This document shows positions 26,398 through 38,752 of a DNA stretch of 64,000 nucleotides, in pieces (within the stretch, counting starts at the first letter, position 1; every line of letters begins with the position of its first letter). The notes beneath the pieces were generated by a model that worked only from the letters and a program-made list of their open reading frames with translations, ran no database searches and had not been told where the DNA came from. Location: positions 52,342,975 to 52,406,974 of the forward strand of contig JACSVZ010000007.1 in NCBI GenBank assembly GCA_014706295.1, read 5' to 3'. Source of the stretch: Lycocorax pyrrhopterus obiensis (Eukaryota > Chordata > Aves > Passeriformes > Paradisaeidae). Position numbers and translations under genes: made by a program.

Positions 26398-27873
26398 CCC
26401 TATCTCCAGTCATGTTTATTTTGGCAGTCATTTCGCTTGGAGATTTCCAAAGCTCCCTAGCTTAGGTTCTCTCCATTCCGCTCACAGATACGCATCTAAC
26501 TGCACCTCTCATGGGTTAAAGTAGCAATTGCATTCACCAGGAGGCTTCTATATTTGCAGAAAAATGTTCTGATAATGCCACCAATTAGATAAAATTGGGA
26601 CTTCTCGCACATAATAGAAAAGAAACTACTGATAAAGGTTGCAGCAATTTATTTTAGCTGGGACCCATGCTAGAGGTGAGTAACAAGCAATCCATCAGTC
26701 AGATGACAGAAAGTACACTTGAGTTTTACAACCCATTCTCTTTGAATAACCCCAGGCACTATTACTCAACCAGAAAATATTGGTGTTGAAATCTGTTCTT
26801 CTCTATTTATGCATATTTAATGTGTTCAATTGCCTATATTAGCAAATATAGGCATATTATAGCAAATAATAGTATAATAAAGTAGTTAAAAGGTCAGTTG
26901 TTGCAGTCTTTTCTAGACAGAAAGTACAGAGTAAGATTTTATAATCTTTGTAAAAAAATAAGGTGCAGAGTGTTCAGTAAAGAAATAATTATAGGGTTTG
27001 GACATTTATTTGATACAGCAGCTTTGAGAAATACACAAATTGCTTTGTAAGTGCAAGTATTTTTCAGCCATGCATTTTATTTTACAGCCAGTATTAGTCA
27101 TTTCTTCTTAATTCTAGATGTATGAAACTGTTCTACCTCCTTACTGGAATTTGAATGGACATGCTAAATATACAGTGAAATCATCGTAAATTATTTATTT
27201 GTGTTGACAAGGAAAAATATTTTTAAAGTTTAATGAAGCCAGCAGTATACACAGTTTCATGTTGCTGGGCAACAGTACTGGTGGCCAGCATTTTCAAAGT
27301 AAGGGAATACAGTATAACCATGTTGATGCCTCAGGACTCCATTGTACCTCCCACAGTAAAACTCAGGGGAGCAGGATCAAAGGGTGCCCAGGACTGCATC
27401 TGCTCACTGCATTTCTCATGAAGAAGCAGCAGCTTGCGGGTCAGGAGGGGAAGCTTAGGGATAGTCCCCAAATTCCACAGGTCCCAGAAGGAAGGAAGCT
27501 CTCACCTCCTTCAGGGCAGAAATGATTGAAGGATTTGAGTTAAATTGAAAGGGAAGCTTAAGAGGAATGCAGGAAAAAATTGAATGCTATAGAGAGAGTA
27601 GCTGATCTGATATTTCTTGGAGTTCAAGGATAAAGAGTCATTAAACTAAGTAAAAGGCAGAACATAATTTGATTAAAAGAAAGGCTTTTGCACAATGCAT
27701 AACTGACCCCTGGGACTATGTCGGAGTGCTACTGAGGCCAAAAGCTTAAAGGATTCAGAGAATGGCTAGTGCTAATACAGGCCTTGAAATCATCATTAGC
27801 TGCGAGAGGTAGAAGACTTTTTTAAACAAGGAAAAGAAATTATGTATATAAATATATCTGCTTGAGTTTGTCT

Positions 27874-27941
27874 CATATATATATGTGTGTGTGTGTGCAT
27901 ATATATACGTGAGAGTACATATATATATACACACATAGATA

Positions 27942-27972
<31 letters not shown>

Positions 27973-27988
27973 ACATATATATATATTT
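27874..27988. repeat. Compound TA/TG microsatellite
   Basis: Alternating runs of AT and TG/CA, including two TG runs of about 7 and 11 units, span about 115 bp. Alternating purine-pyrimidine sequence of this kind is prone to length change and Z-DNA formation. Confidence 0.95.
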
Positions 27989-30364
27989 GCTTCCTGGGAC
28001 TAAATAACTAAAGAGGAAAACTGGGGAGGAAATTCTCCTGAGGACAAGCTGTTTAATAAATGCCTGTTATGTGGCAAGCTGAAGCCCATCTGGTACTGGG
28101 CCAGTCAGAGCACAGGACTGGGTTGCCTGGGAATCCTTGCTCATGCAATGCTCTGTAGGGATGTCTCCTGCAGGATGCCTCTTGCCTTGGGCTACTGCCT
28201 TTTTATTTGGGCCAAACATGTCCCTTACAGATAAACCCAGTTCCAGCCACATGGCAGCCCTGTGGAGAATGGGGCAGGACGAAAGGAGCAGAGCAGAGTG
28301 CTGCTGTTTCCTTCACCACCAGCTCCTGTTTCCCTCTGATAATAGAGGGGCTGAAACTATGCAGCACTGTGGCTCCTTATTTATTAATTGCATTCCCCAA
28401 CAAAAACACCGGGGCAAAGCAGCAGCAGATTCTCTTTGATTTGTGTGTATTTTTGAAAAGTGTACTCTGTGCCCACTGGGAATTATGTTTCTGAATGTTC
28501 CTTTTTCTGTACTCTCTGAGTCATATTCCCATCATTCCTATACCTCACAATATTTTCCCATTGCCATAGAGACAGCCTGTGAGGAAAGCACAGCCGAGTA
28601 ACTTCAGGTTTTTACTGAACCCGAAGTGCCTGCCAGACTGGACCTCTGCTTGAGGTTATCTTACATCAAGAAGGTGATATGAAATAAGTAGTGCTTTTTC
28701 TTTTTAAGAGCTTCATAATTCCCTTTCAAAACAGAGATGATATTGTCACCTGTCTGATCTAAAACCCCTCTGATCTTAAATCTTCTGAGCAGGCCTGAGT
28801 CTGTAAGCAGCAGTGGCTCCACGCCTGGATTCTCAGAGAGCAGCTAAACAAATTGAATTGCAATAGTAAAGCCTGTACTGCTAGCTTGCATTTGCACGTC
28901 CTCCTCTCCCCTTCCGTTGAATTCCTTAATCTTAGAAAGAGTTTGGACTAAATCCGTGTTTCTGAACACCTCCCTCTGTTGGACACAGATCCAAATGCCA
29001 CAGCTTTCTCAAATGCCACGCTATGATACTCAAGCAGAATGGCAAACCTGTGTTTTGTAAGTGAGAAGATACTATTTTAAATGTTGTGGTTCAGGTTCAG
29101 AAATACATGAAAGACTAATACATTTTATTGTTTTAAAGGGGCATCTTAGATAATGTAAAAGCCAAATTTCTCTTGTAGAAACTACTTCTGTTAGCACTGT
29201 GAAGGGCAAGTACAGGAAATAGATAGTCCAGCCCTCGAGGTTAATGATCATTTTCAGTGCCTTCATAGGAGATTGTGCCGCTAAGAAATAAATCATATTA
29301 GATCATCACTCTTTAGAAGGGAAAGGGAGGACAGAATACCTTTATGTGTAGGTGTGTGTGAATGCAGACAAAAGAGATGCATAAATGCCTTTCATCTCAT
29401 ACAAGGGAATAATATAAACATATCCAACTTTCAATTCTGTCCCTAGCAGTACTTTGTGATATGAAGACATATATAGGCTGAACTCACTTTAAAATATTTT
29501 CAGATCTGCTGATTACAGATGCTCAGGAGCATCAAACGCCACGACAGCTCTCCTTTCCATAGGTGTACATTTGTCTGCTAAACAGCAAATAGTGGTTTTC
29601 AACTGAAAATAAATACTTCAGTTAGTGTGAATTGCCTTTCCACGTCATCACCTTGTTCTTATGAGCGTTATAGGAGTGGATCCAAAAAAGGGGACAGAGC
29701 AGAAAAATGAAATCCCAGGCATCTCACATACTGTTTGGGAAGCGGACAGTGAGGACACCTGTCCTAATGCCAGGTCAAGGCTTTTGGCATTTCGCTGTTG
29801 CAACTGTGATAGTGATTTTTTGCCAAGTTTTGACTTTCCTTTGTACACATACAAGAGTGAAAGAGGCATTAGCTCATTTTATAACAAGCACTAATGGACT
29901 GTGATTGCTTCATGTGGACCTGACCTGACACACACCAGTGACTGTGAGAAGAAAGGCTGATTCTCCATCACTAGCCCCCAGAATAGCAGCACCATACATG
30001 AGTATTCAGTAAAGTGACTTGCTTTTTGGTATATCAACTTTATTTTCTGGTGTGATGTTAACTAAACTGTTTTCTTCATCACCTGCTCTTGGAGGTGGTA
30101 GGAATATATTATCAATGACTTAAATGGGGAAAAACCGATCTCCTCAGAACACACACACACAAAATGGGACAATGTTGTAACTTATATTCCGGCTTCATAG
30201 CAACTGAGAGAGAATTTTTAGAGTAAATTGGAATTATTTGAGGTGCATCAGTCAATTACTTGTGAACCCATGTGAGGAGAACAACAGCAAAGTGCCCATG
30301 GAAATGGTCCTGGAGCTACTTTTCCCCAGAAAGCTTAAGGGGTTAGGCAATAATTCTCAGGAAA
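27989..30364. other. Intergenic DNA, no gene seen
   Basis: About 2.4 kb of mixed-composition DNA with no recognisable exon or repeat family. A short CA run lies at 30150-30163. Confidence 0.65.
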
Positions 30365-31470
30365 CCTAGGCTGGAAAAGACCTTGAGCGCTCATCTAGTC
30401 AATCTGACCCAAAGCAGGACCAGCTATATCACATCAAACAGGACATACAGCTCCCTGAAATTATTTCATGGGAGCTGTTACTTTCCTAGGCAACCTACTC
30501 CAGTGCTTTACTGCTCTTACAATAGGAACATTTTTTAATTCTAGTGTCTAACCTGAATTTGAATCTTTGTTGATGTGATTTAAACTGGACTTAATGTTCC
30601 AGCTGAGGCACTACCAATGCTGAATAGAGTGGTCGGATTTCTTCATACATTTTCAGGATTATTTATCCATTGTGTTATATTGCTCGCCTTTTCCACTCTG
30701 CCCCATGTTTGGTTTGTAACACAGCCCCATGTTTGGTTTGTGGTCTACCCTCAGCCAAGCTATTTCCTAACCGGTTATTACCCCCCTTCCAGCAGATAAT
30801 TCCTGTCTAAATGTAGTCCCTGGTACTGCTCCTTAGTACATTTTGTCTTGCTTTTACAGATAATTCCTTCAAGCTGACAAGGTCTTCTAAAAAATTTGAT
30901 CTGCCTGTTGACTAGTATACTTGCAGAGCTCCCAAACTGTGACCAGCACATTTATTGAGTATGTCTTCCTCTTCCTTTTTCAGTCACTAATGAAAATGTG
31001 GACTGTAGTGGGGTGGACGATGTGCAGACTCATATTTCACACCTCCTTCCATTTTTTGTCACTGTTTAGGTATGGTCACCTCAACAATCCTACACCTGTC
31101 TGAACGGGTGTAGCAGGGTCAGCAAGGCTGCGTTTCCTCATTTTTTTCTAAGAGTGTCATGAGTGTGCAGAAAGCCTTATGGAAGTTGAGTTACATTCCC
31201 TTTCCCTCGTCCACAGCACAATACAGGCATGGGAAGAACTAAGCTGGTTTGACGGACTTTGTTCTTAACATGAAAACTGAATGCTACCCACTTCCCTTTT
31301 ATTACCTAGGCACTCATGACATGTATGTCTGAAAAATCCTAAGTTTTGGGGCAGAAATTTAATTTAATCAACTGATCAATAATCTCCTACTCTTTTTTCC
31401 CCTGATTTAAAATACAGGTCCCATGCTTTCCTACTTCTGATCCTCTGACACATTAAACATCCAGTCACTC
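30365..31470 (-). mobile_element. Long, ancient, decayed CR1 LINE fragment
   Basis: Reading left to right, the + strand follows the reverse complement of a CR1 3' region in order: AGGCTGGAAAAGACC (30368), a TTCATGGGAG..TAGGCAACCTACTCCAGTGC block (30465-30505), a GTCACTAATGAAAATGTGGAC block (near 30983), an AGAGTGTCATGAG block (near 31150), a CTGGTTTGACGGACTTTGTTCTTAACATG block (near 31232), and CCCCTGATTTAAAATACAGG (near 31399). These correspond to the 3' end and downstream reverse-transcriptase region of CR1-type elements as known in turtles and crocodilians, so the copy is on the - strand. It has many substitutions and no intact frame. A 24-bp tandem duplication sits inside it at 30701-30741. 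The left end is clear; the right end is uncertain by about 100 bp. Confidence 0.7.
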
Positions 31471-34400
31471 AGAGGCTGATCAGTCTGCCCTTTAAGCATC
31501 ACAGGATGAAGTTAGCTAATTTAAAATAAAACATTGATTGCAGTACAGCTAAGAGATGGATCAAACTGCAGAACTAATTGTTCTCAGTAACTACCACCTA
31601 TTTGCTAGATTAATTTTCAGCTGGAGCAGTTCCCCATCCAGATCTCTGCATGCCCTTACAAATCACTGTGACTGAGGGATGAAGGAAGGCAGTGAGGAGG
31701 TGGGAATGGAGTGAAGCAAGAAAGGTGTAACTACATTTTCCAGCAACAGCATTGTCTTAACACGTTTGTTGAAATACAGTTTTCATAAAGACAGAAACCA
31801 AAAAGCCATCTATCACTTGTACATTCCTCATGTCATCTGTCATTAGTTGCCTTGCACTCCTGAGTACTGGACCAGTACTCTCGTGGCCTTCTTCCTATGC
31901 ATTTGTAGCATGACATCTTGTAACCTCACTGTCCCTGCCCAGATCTTATTTTGTGGGTTTTTCATTCTGATTTTACATGAACATACTTCTGCCATTCATC
32001 TACACTTATCCCAAATAGTTCAATGCCTTTCCACACACTTTCCTCTGGTCAGGTCAGAAAGGGGCTTGTGGTGAAGCCAGGAACTTTATTACTACATTTC
32101 CTCTCCTTCCTCTGCACTGGCAGAACTTGAGTTTCTGAGGTCCACGGAAAAACATGCAGAGATGGAAAAACTCTGGGTTTCAGTCTTCATATGCCATAAT
32201 TTCACATGGAAGGAAATGGAGAATGAATGACAGAGCAAACACTCTTCATCAGACAAATGGAAAAACTAAAAATTGCCAAATCATATAAAGACTTTCCCTT
32301 AATTGTACTGCTTGAATATGAGGTAACTCCAGGCAGGACATAGCTGACAGAGGACATGAGCAAAGAGAAAATTACATTTTTTTCTCCAGCCCTTCAGCAG
32401 TTCTGATCTGCTCAGCAGAGCTGAATGTACACAGATATTTTGCTCTGCTTCTGTCCTCTAATTGCATCATTTTCCACAAGCTCACATCTACAACAGCTGA
32501 AAATCATGAGTCACATGTATTCTTTTCCAGCATAAAGTATTATTTACTCCTTACTCTTGGATGGTCATCAAAAGATATTTAATGTCATTTGTGAAGTTGG
32601 AAAAATGTCCCTTACCAGTCTTATGTGGGTTTTCCTTAAAACATCTTACTTATCTGAAATGAATGCCATCGACTTCTTTGAAATGTCTTTATTTTCTTAA
32701 TTGGTCATACAACACTAAATTGCATGAGTATCGCAAAACTCCTTTTCCCCTGCTGAAATGACTGCTGAATAAAGACATAACCGCTGATGTCTTGAAATAA
32801 AAGATGTAATGAAAGAATGAGAAGATATTATGGATGTTTAAATCTGACAAATCTGGATCCAGAGTTTTGACTTTGCCAACGGACTGTTTAGTTGAATGGA
32901 GTCTCTGATGAGCATTAAGCAGCTAGGTTATTTGTAATTATTTCTGTATATAGTGACACGAAGCTATATAACACTTTTTCCAATAAATAAAAAAGAATGA
33001 AACCAAGAATTCAGCTGAAGCTGATGGTGCTCTGTGAGGTTACACATGAAGAGTTGGCCCTTGACCTATTCTACCCATCCTTTAATTTAGGGAAACTCAT
33101 TCACCTTAATATGGGAATCTTTGTCTGAAGGGATGGTTTGGGCAAAAGATGCAAAATTCTTCAGTGTAAGATGTCTCAGACATCTGTAAAATATATCACA
33201 AGCTGGTTATGGCCAACACATTCATTAAACAGCTACTGATATGCAAAAGAACTGTTTAAGAGGAAGAATGCAAAGGAAAAGGAAGCAGACCCCTGCATAA
33301 CAGGGTTGCAGGCTGATGTTTAGAGCAAGATCTTAGTTTGGACTGCATGGTGGTCACAGAGTGTCCCTTGGCAACTCCCAGCCCTTCATCAGCCAGCGCA
33401 CACTGCAGGGATTTTATGTTCCTAATGGTCTCGTTCATGGCTGCATGTGCTTGTATAATTCATGGCACACAATACATATTTATCTTTTGAGATTGATTCT
33501 ATTCTTTATTCCAGCATTTATTCTGTCAGAATGTGGAGGGACAATGAGGGGTTATCTGGCATCAAAAAGTTGAAGTCTTCTTGCTCTTTTTTCCTTGAAT
33601 TATGACTGCTAATGACAAAATCCTTTTAGTTTTTCTTCTTTCACTTATCTAAAGCTCTGGTTTTCTCTTGCCTTTTTGAAAGCTCGAGAGAGAAATGTCA
33701 GGTGGTGAAATACTTAAGAATTAAAGGGCTGCATCAGGAAACGTTTTTCAAATTAGGTAACTTGGTATCTGAAACAAATGTACGATTGTTCTTCATGCCT
33801 GGATGGCTGGCAGCCAGGCGGCAGGGCCTCGGCTGTTTCTCAGGGCTTCATTCAGGCACTGTCATTATTGCCCCTATTACTTTTTCCTCCATCCAGGACT
33901 CTCTTGAATGCCACCACCAAAGAGAAGAATGCCACGCATGGCTTACCCTGAGGAGGATTAGTAATCCTACACCTTGCACTGGCTGGCAGAGGTGTTCTAA
34001 GAACAACCAGAATTCTTTCCCCAAAAGCCAAATATTTCATTACTGTATGGACCTGATCCTGCCATGTAAACCCTAATGCCTATTCAGTGAAGGTTTCTTT
34101 GGTTCACCCACTTCCTTTCTTGCATTTTATTTCTTACATTTTATATGTTCAAAGGAATTCAAAAGTGAAATTCATCTGAATTTCTGGATGCACTTGCTAT
34201 AAAACTGCAGAAAGAAATTACTTTGAAAAAACACATTTAACACAAAATTGCTTTGATCACATTGTGTGCCTTGGGTGATTGCACAAACCAGAACAAAAAA
34301 AAAATTCTTCCAAGGCAAATTCTGTTCCAAAGTAAATAAAAAAGTTTAATTCAGAATTATAGTTACCCACAAAAATAAAAGCTAGAGCTCATGCTGGAAA

Positions 34401-37400
34401 TCAGTGTAAAGAAATGTTGAAAATTGTAAGAAAGGATTATTTCCTATTGCTTTTTTGTCCAGCCAGCCAAGTTTAGATTAGCTGATAGTTTAACTCTTTC
34501 CTTCCATCCCCAGGCTGTGTCTTGAGATCTTGAACCGGGAACGCAGAAATAAGCTGAGGCAGCAAAAGCAGTGGAGGGATGAAGGTCTCGATGTAGGTGG
34601 TCTTGGGCTCTGTAAGATATCAAAGGAATCTGCAAGTGTAGTGGACTGAAATTCCTGCCTAGCCCTTGTAGGTCATACTGCAATCCACTCTCCTGTTCCT
34701 CCACCCACTCAAGGAAAGCTCATGGAAATTCAATGAGTTTGAACCAGTGGAGCTGGTATTGTCCCCTGCAGAAATAACCCACACCATACAAATGAAATAC
34801 TGTCTTCTTCCTTCCACTACCTATTTTGGCATAACTAATATTGTATTTGGTGAAAGATACAGGGAGATGGATAAGCAAAACTTGAAGTTAAGTCAGTTGA
34901 AGTGGTAAACGGGCTTATGCGATTACAGGAGATAAGACTACAGGTAAACTCTCTGCAGCTACTTCCTACGACTTGTTTAATAGCACAAATTAGTTTTTCC
35001 AATACATCACTCACTAAAAGCAAGCATAACATATGAAATCACTAGAAGAAATTCAGTATTTTTTCCAGCTATCTCTCAGAAGATATTTGCCATCCTTAAT
35101 TTTCCATATCTGGGTAAATTTCCAGTAACATAACTGCAAATGTAGAAAGTGCCATAAATGAGATTGTCTAGCCCCTTCTAAAATTAACACATTGAACCAA
35201 CGTGGTGTTTTGTCTTACCAATACATTTTTATGTGTGCTTCGTTATTTATGTGGCTGGCAGTAAATTCTCCTGGTATGCATCAGTTCCCGTGAGATGCCC
35301 TTGATGGTGCTGGATCCCAAAAATGGTGAAACAGTGACATGGGAATGTGGGAAATTTGGGATATCAGGTCTGGTAAAGCACAAGTTTAAACCACCATCCC
35401 ACTGATCAGAGAATATAAAATAGAGTGCTGAGATCCTTCCCTCTCATCTGTTTGCAGAAGAGAGAGACTGCTTTCTCACAGGGCAGCTGATGTATGCTTT
35501 GGACATATATCCTGTTTTTTACTTCTGGGTTTTACATGTTCTTGTGAATTGTTACAGTCCAGTTAAAATTCTCATTCTAAAAAGTGAACAGAATGGGTAC
35601 TGTAGAACCACTTTGTTAAAAAATAGCAATTTTTGTGTACACCTTAAATTATCAACTTGCTATGCTGTTTTTTAAATATAATTTGAAAGAAATATATCTA
35701 CACTATAGCTTGCTCTAGTCTCATTCTTCTCTAATATAATTCAGACAGCATAGATTTATGTAGCTGTGGCTTTGTAGAACCCAGATATCAAATTTTAACA
35801 AACTATTATTTAAATACATGCATAAAATAGATCTCTGGAATATATTCTGTCACAGTAACATCTTTATAGTCATAGCATAGAAATTAAAACAAATCACTTT
35901 TTCATACTGGCTAAAAGCATTTCCCCATACCTACACTCCTGGGGCTGCCTGAGGTTCCAGTGGATGCAGGAAAGGTCCTTCTGCTGGGAGGGAATTCCCA
36001 CTGGGGAATGACACAAACCTGTAGGGATGATCCTGTGCCCTGACTGGTGAACTGGTGAACCTGCACCAAAGCTATTGCACCTGAAATCAGAGATGCCCCT
36101 TTCACAGGAGGCAGGATTTGTGCCCCTGGGCACACAGATCTCAAAGAGCTCTGCTAGCAGAAGCTTTCAGCCTTTATTGAGGGCTGAAGCCACCAAAAAT
36201 AGGGTTGCAGAACTGAGTTAGAATTGAAAACTTCTAAGGAGTAATTTTGAAGAGTGGATGGATCATTTTGTGTGATGCCATCCATCATTGCGCCTCTTCA
36301 CATCAATCTCGCAGAGTATTAATATCTCAGAAATGCTGTTCCCATCTGCAGATTGCAATGGAATATGGAACAGGAGTTGCATTCCTGTGTATCTGTAGTA
36401 TATTTTGCTTCTCACCAGTTTCAAATCACAATGTCACAGCTGTGGATGTAGTAAGTCTGCACTCGGCCGTTACATGCATTGATGTGCATTGAACCCAGCG
36501 TGTTAGGGGGCCTTGCAAAAATAAGGGTATTTCTACTGCAGTCACTGTGCTTGAAAGCATTTCATAAACCATATGAGAAGTATCTTCAGTGTTTACAGGC
36601 AGGGTATTCTCGGTAGACTCGTTTTGCAGTTAGTGCAATAACTGGTAGTTATTCTGGTTTGGTTCTGTCACAGACTTCCCAGCATGACTTTGGCTGTGTC
36701 ATGTTTTTCTTCCCATTTTCCAAATAAGCAAACAAAGCCAACATTTATTTCAAAAAGGTGGTGCAAGTCTGAAAGCATTGGTGTTTGCTGAGCAGCCTCC
36801 CATCTTTGAATAGGAAGAGTCAGAGATGTGGAAAGCATTATTCTTTTCATCTTCAAAGTCTTCTCTTTGTATTTACAAATTAACCAATCTGCAAAGCAAT
36901 ATTTTTTTCCTGGGCAGTACGACTAAGACTATTCTTACTAATTACAGGGAAACTTCCGTAATTCCAATATATGTATGTTCAAAACAACATGATATATACA
37001 GACATATTGCGACATATTTTCATTTGGATTGTTAAATCTGCACATATTTGATGGTTTCATCCTACATTTGTTATATTGTATTTTTAATGCTCTCAGACTG
37101 TGCTGATATAATGGTGATCCTCCTCTTATACCCCATCTTTCCCACATGCATGAAGTCTGCTTTGTAGTGACATTCATGAAGCTCCCTGCTGTGGCTGAAA
37201 CACTGGAGTCCTGCTACTTAAAATGAATGATTATTCCAGTAGTTGAAGTGTTCTCACAAAGGAGACTGGGCAGCAAGACACTTCTTCCTTTCCTACACCA
37301 CACTAGGAAAGGAAATCCTTATTTGAGCCTATGATGGGATCCTGACAGCCAATACCTGGAGATAGTCTTAGCAGTGAGAAAAAGCCACTTCTGAAAAATG

Positions 37401-37650
37401 AAGACAATTTATTCACTGCATGAAATTCTCTTTAAAAACCCAAACATTCCTGCTGCTTTCTGAATAGAAAGGGTAAACAAATAAACAATTAAAAAAATCA
37501 GTATAAATCAGGGTTTCATCAGATTTTAGAAAGCTAAATCCAAAACTTAACCCTGGAGCCTCTCTCTGCTAAGTGCTGATCTCATCCTGCTAGTGCCTGA
37601 ACCAGACATTGGCTCTTCCTTCCCCAAGGCTCCTGCTGTGTGCAGCTTGC
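31471..37650. other. Intergenic DNA, no gene seen
   Basis: About 6 kb of AT-rich DNA. The open frame at 33702-34076 (124 codons) has no family resemblance. An A-run of 10 bases is near 34293. The palindrome GGGAATTCCC at 35990-35999 fits the NF-kB consensus but is short. Decayed CR1 similarity may run a little past 31470. Confidence 0.6.
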
Positions 37651-37683
37651 TCCTGCTGCTCCTGCTGCTGCTGCTGCTGCTGG
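37651..37683 (+). repeat. CTG trinucleotide repeat
   Basis: Seven perfect CTG units at 37662-37682 follow a TCCTGCTGCT lead-in. In one frame it reads as poly-cysteine and in another as poly-leucine, which mimics a signal peptide. No flanking exon structure supports translation. Confidence 0.85.
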
Positions 37684-38681
37684 GCGCTGTGCTGCTCAGC
37701 CCAGGCACCCAGCTTCTGTCAAAGCACTGTGTCCTCCAACACTGAGGCAGGGCACTGTGCCTGTGCTCTGATGCCAGCTTTCAGACCATCTAACTCTCAG
37801 TGCTGGTGATGAGCAGCTGGAAAAGATGCCCGTTCCTTCTGTTTTGAATGAGATGATTCAGGGAGAAGCACACACGTGGTACCGTGTGTTTTGGATTGCA
37901 GTCTGGGCCCAGGCACCAAGTGTTGCAGTGCTTCAGCTTTTTAATGGATTAAACCTCTGATTCACAGAGGGAAAGCAAATCTTGAACAAACACACAATTT
38001 AAAAGCTTCCAGGCTCAAGCAGAGACCAACTGCTGCATTAAGTAAGACTGTGAATGGTGAAATGGACTCTTACATGTTAAATGGAAACACAGCGAGCTAC
38101 AGAAATGAGCTCAGCTCCCTTTGATCACGCTGCAATAGACGTGACCTATCAAATGATTACTAAAGAGCTTGAGGGGATCTTCAAAAGTTAGTCATGGTAA
38201 AATAGATGCTATAATTATATCCACTGATAAATTTTAGCAAAATCAGCACATTTGCTGATGGTGCTAGATGCTTTGCCTGATGAAGATTTCTCTAGTTACA
38301 ATGTATGCTCAGTGTGCGCAGCAGCCATCCAAGCTTCCCTGATCTGTTCAGCAGACAGGCTTTGCACTGACCTGAAAGAAGAGCCCTCTGGTCTCTGTGG
38401 TGAACTGAGCCTTCACCTCCTGTAAACTCTGCACAGAAGGGCTCACTGCACCTGATGCCATGAGCAGCTCTGCACAGCGGGCGTGGCCGCTGACAGCCAA
38501 ATCCCAGCATCCTCCCCTTAGCAAGTGCCATCGCCTCACCCCCCACACAAGCCCGCTGGAAGCAGTGGCATCCAGCACAGACCCAGGGGGCAGCTATGAA
38601 GGGCAGACTGTCCAAGCTACCACCACATGGTGAAAGCAGCCTGATCCTGTTTTCAGGAAGAGATATGTGAAACATCAAAAT
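37684..38681. other. Intergenic DNA, no gene seen
   Basis: About 1 kb with moderately GC-rich stretches (38350-38600) that allow a 128-codon frame on the - strand. It has no known domain and I do not call it a gene. Confidence 0.6.
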
Positions 38682-38752
38682 TATCAGGAGTTGGACACTG
38701 ATAATCTTAGTGAACCCCTCCCAACTCAGAATATTCTGTGATTCTGTGATAT
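38682..38752 (+). mobile_element. CR1 LINE 3' end fragment
   Basis: GAGTTGGACACTGATAATC is followed by a CCCTCCCAACTCAGAATATTC segment and the diagnostic tandem tail ATTCTGTGATTCTGTGAT. This is the 3' terminus of a CR1 element in + orientation; upstream similarity fades quickly, so the insertion is strongly 5'-truncated or decayed. Confidence 0.85.

Larger units (their letters stand above)
16856..27873. other. Intergenic DNA, no gene seen
   Basis: About 11 kb with no supported exon. It holds the TAGA repeat, an octamer-motif cluster (18809-18858), the double inverted repeat at 23658-23714, a 9-bp inverted repeat at 23803-23821, and two clusters of TAATCC-type motifs (25828-25900 and 26380-26397), each listed separately. 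The remainder is AT-rich single-copy-looking DNA. Confidence 0.65.

Noticed and set aside
35990..35999. GGGAATTCCC, an NF-kB-consensus palindrome
   Set aside because: A single 10-mer matching a degenerate consensus is common and has no supporting cluster.
37609..37809. Signal-peptide-like Leu/Cys-rich frame
   Set aside because: It is produced by the CTG repeat; the start is a TTG and there is no continuation into a recognisable protein.
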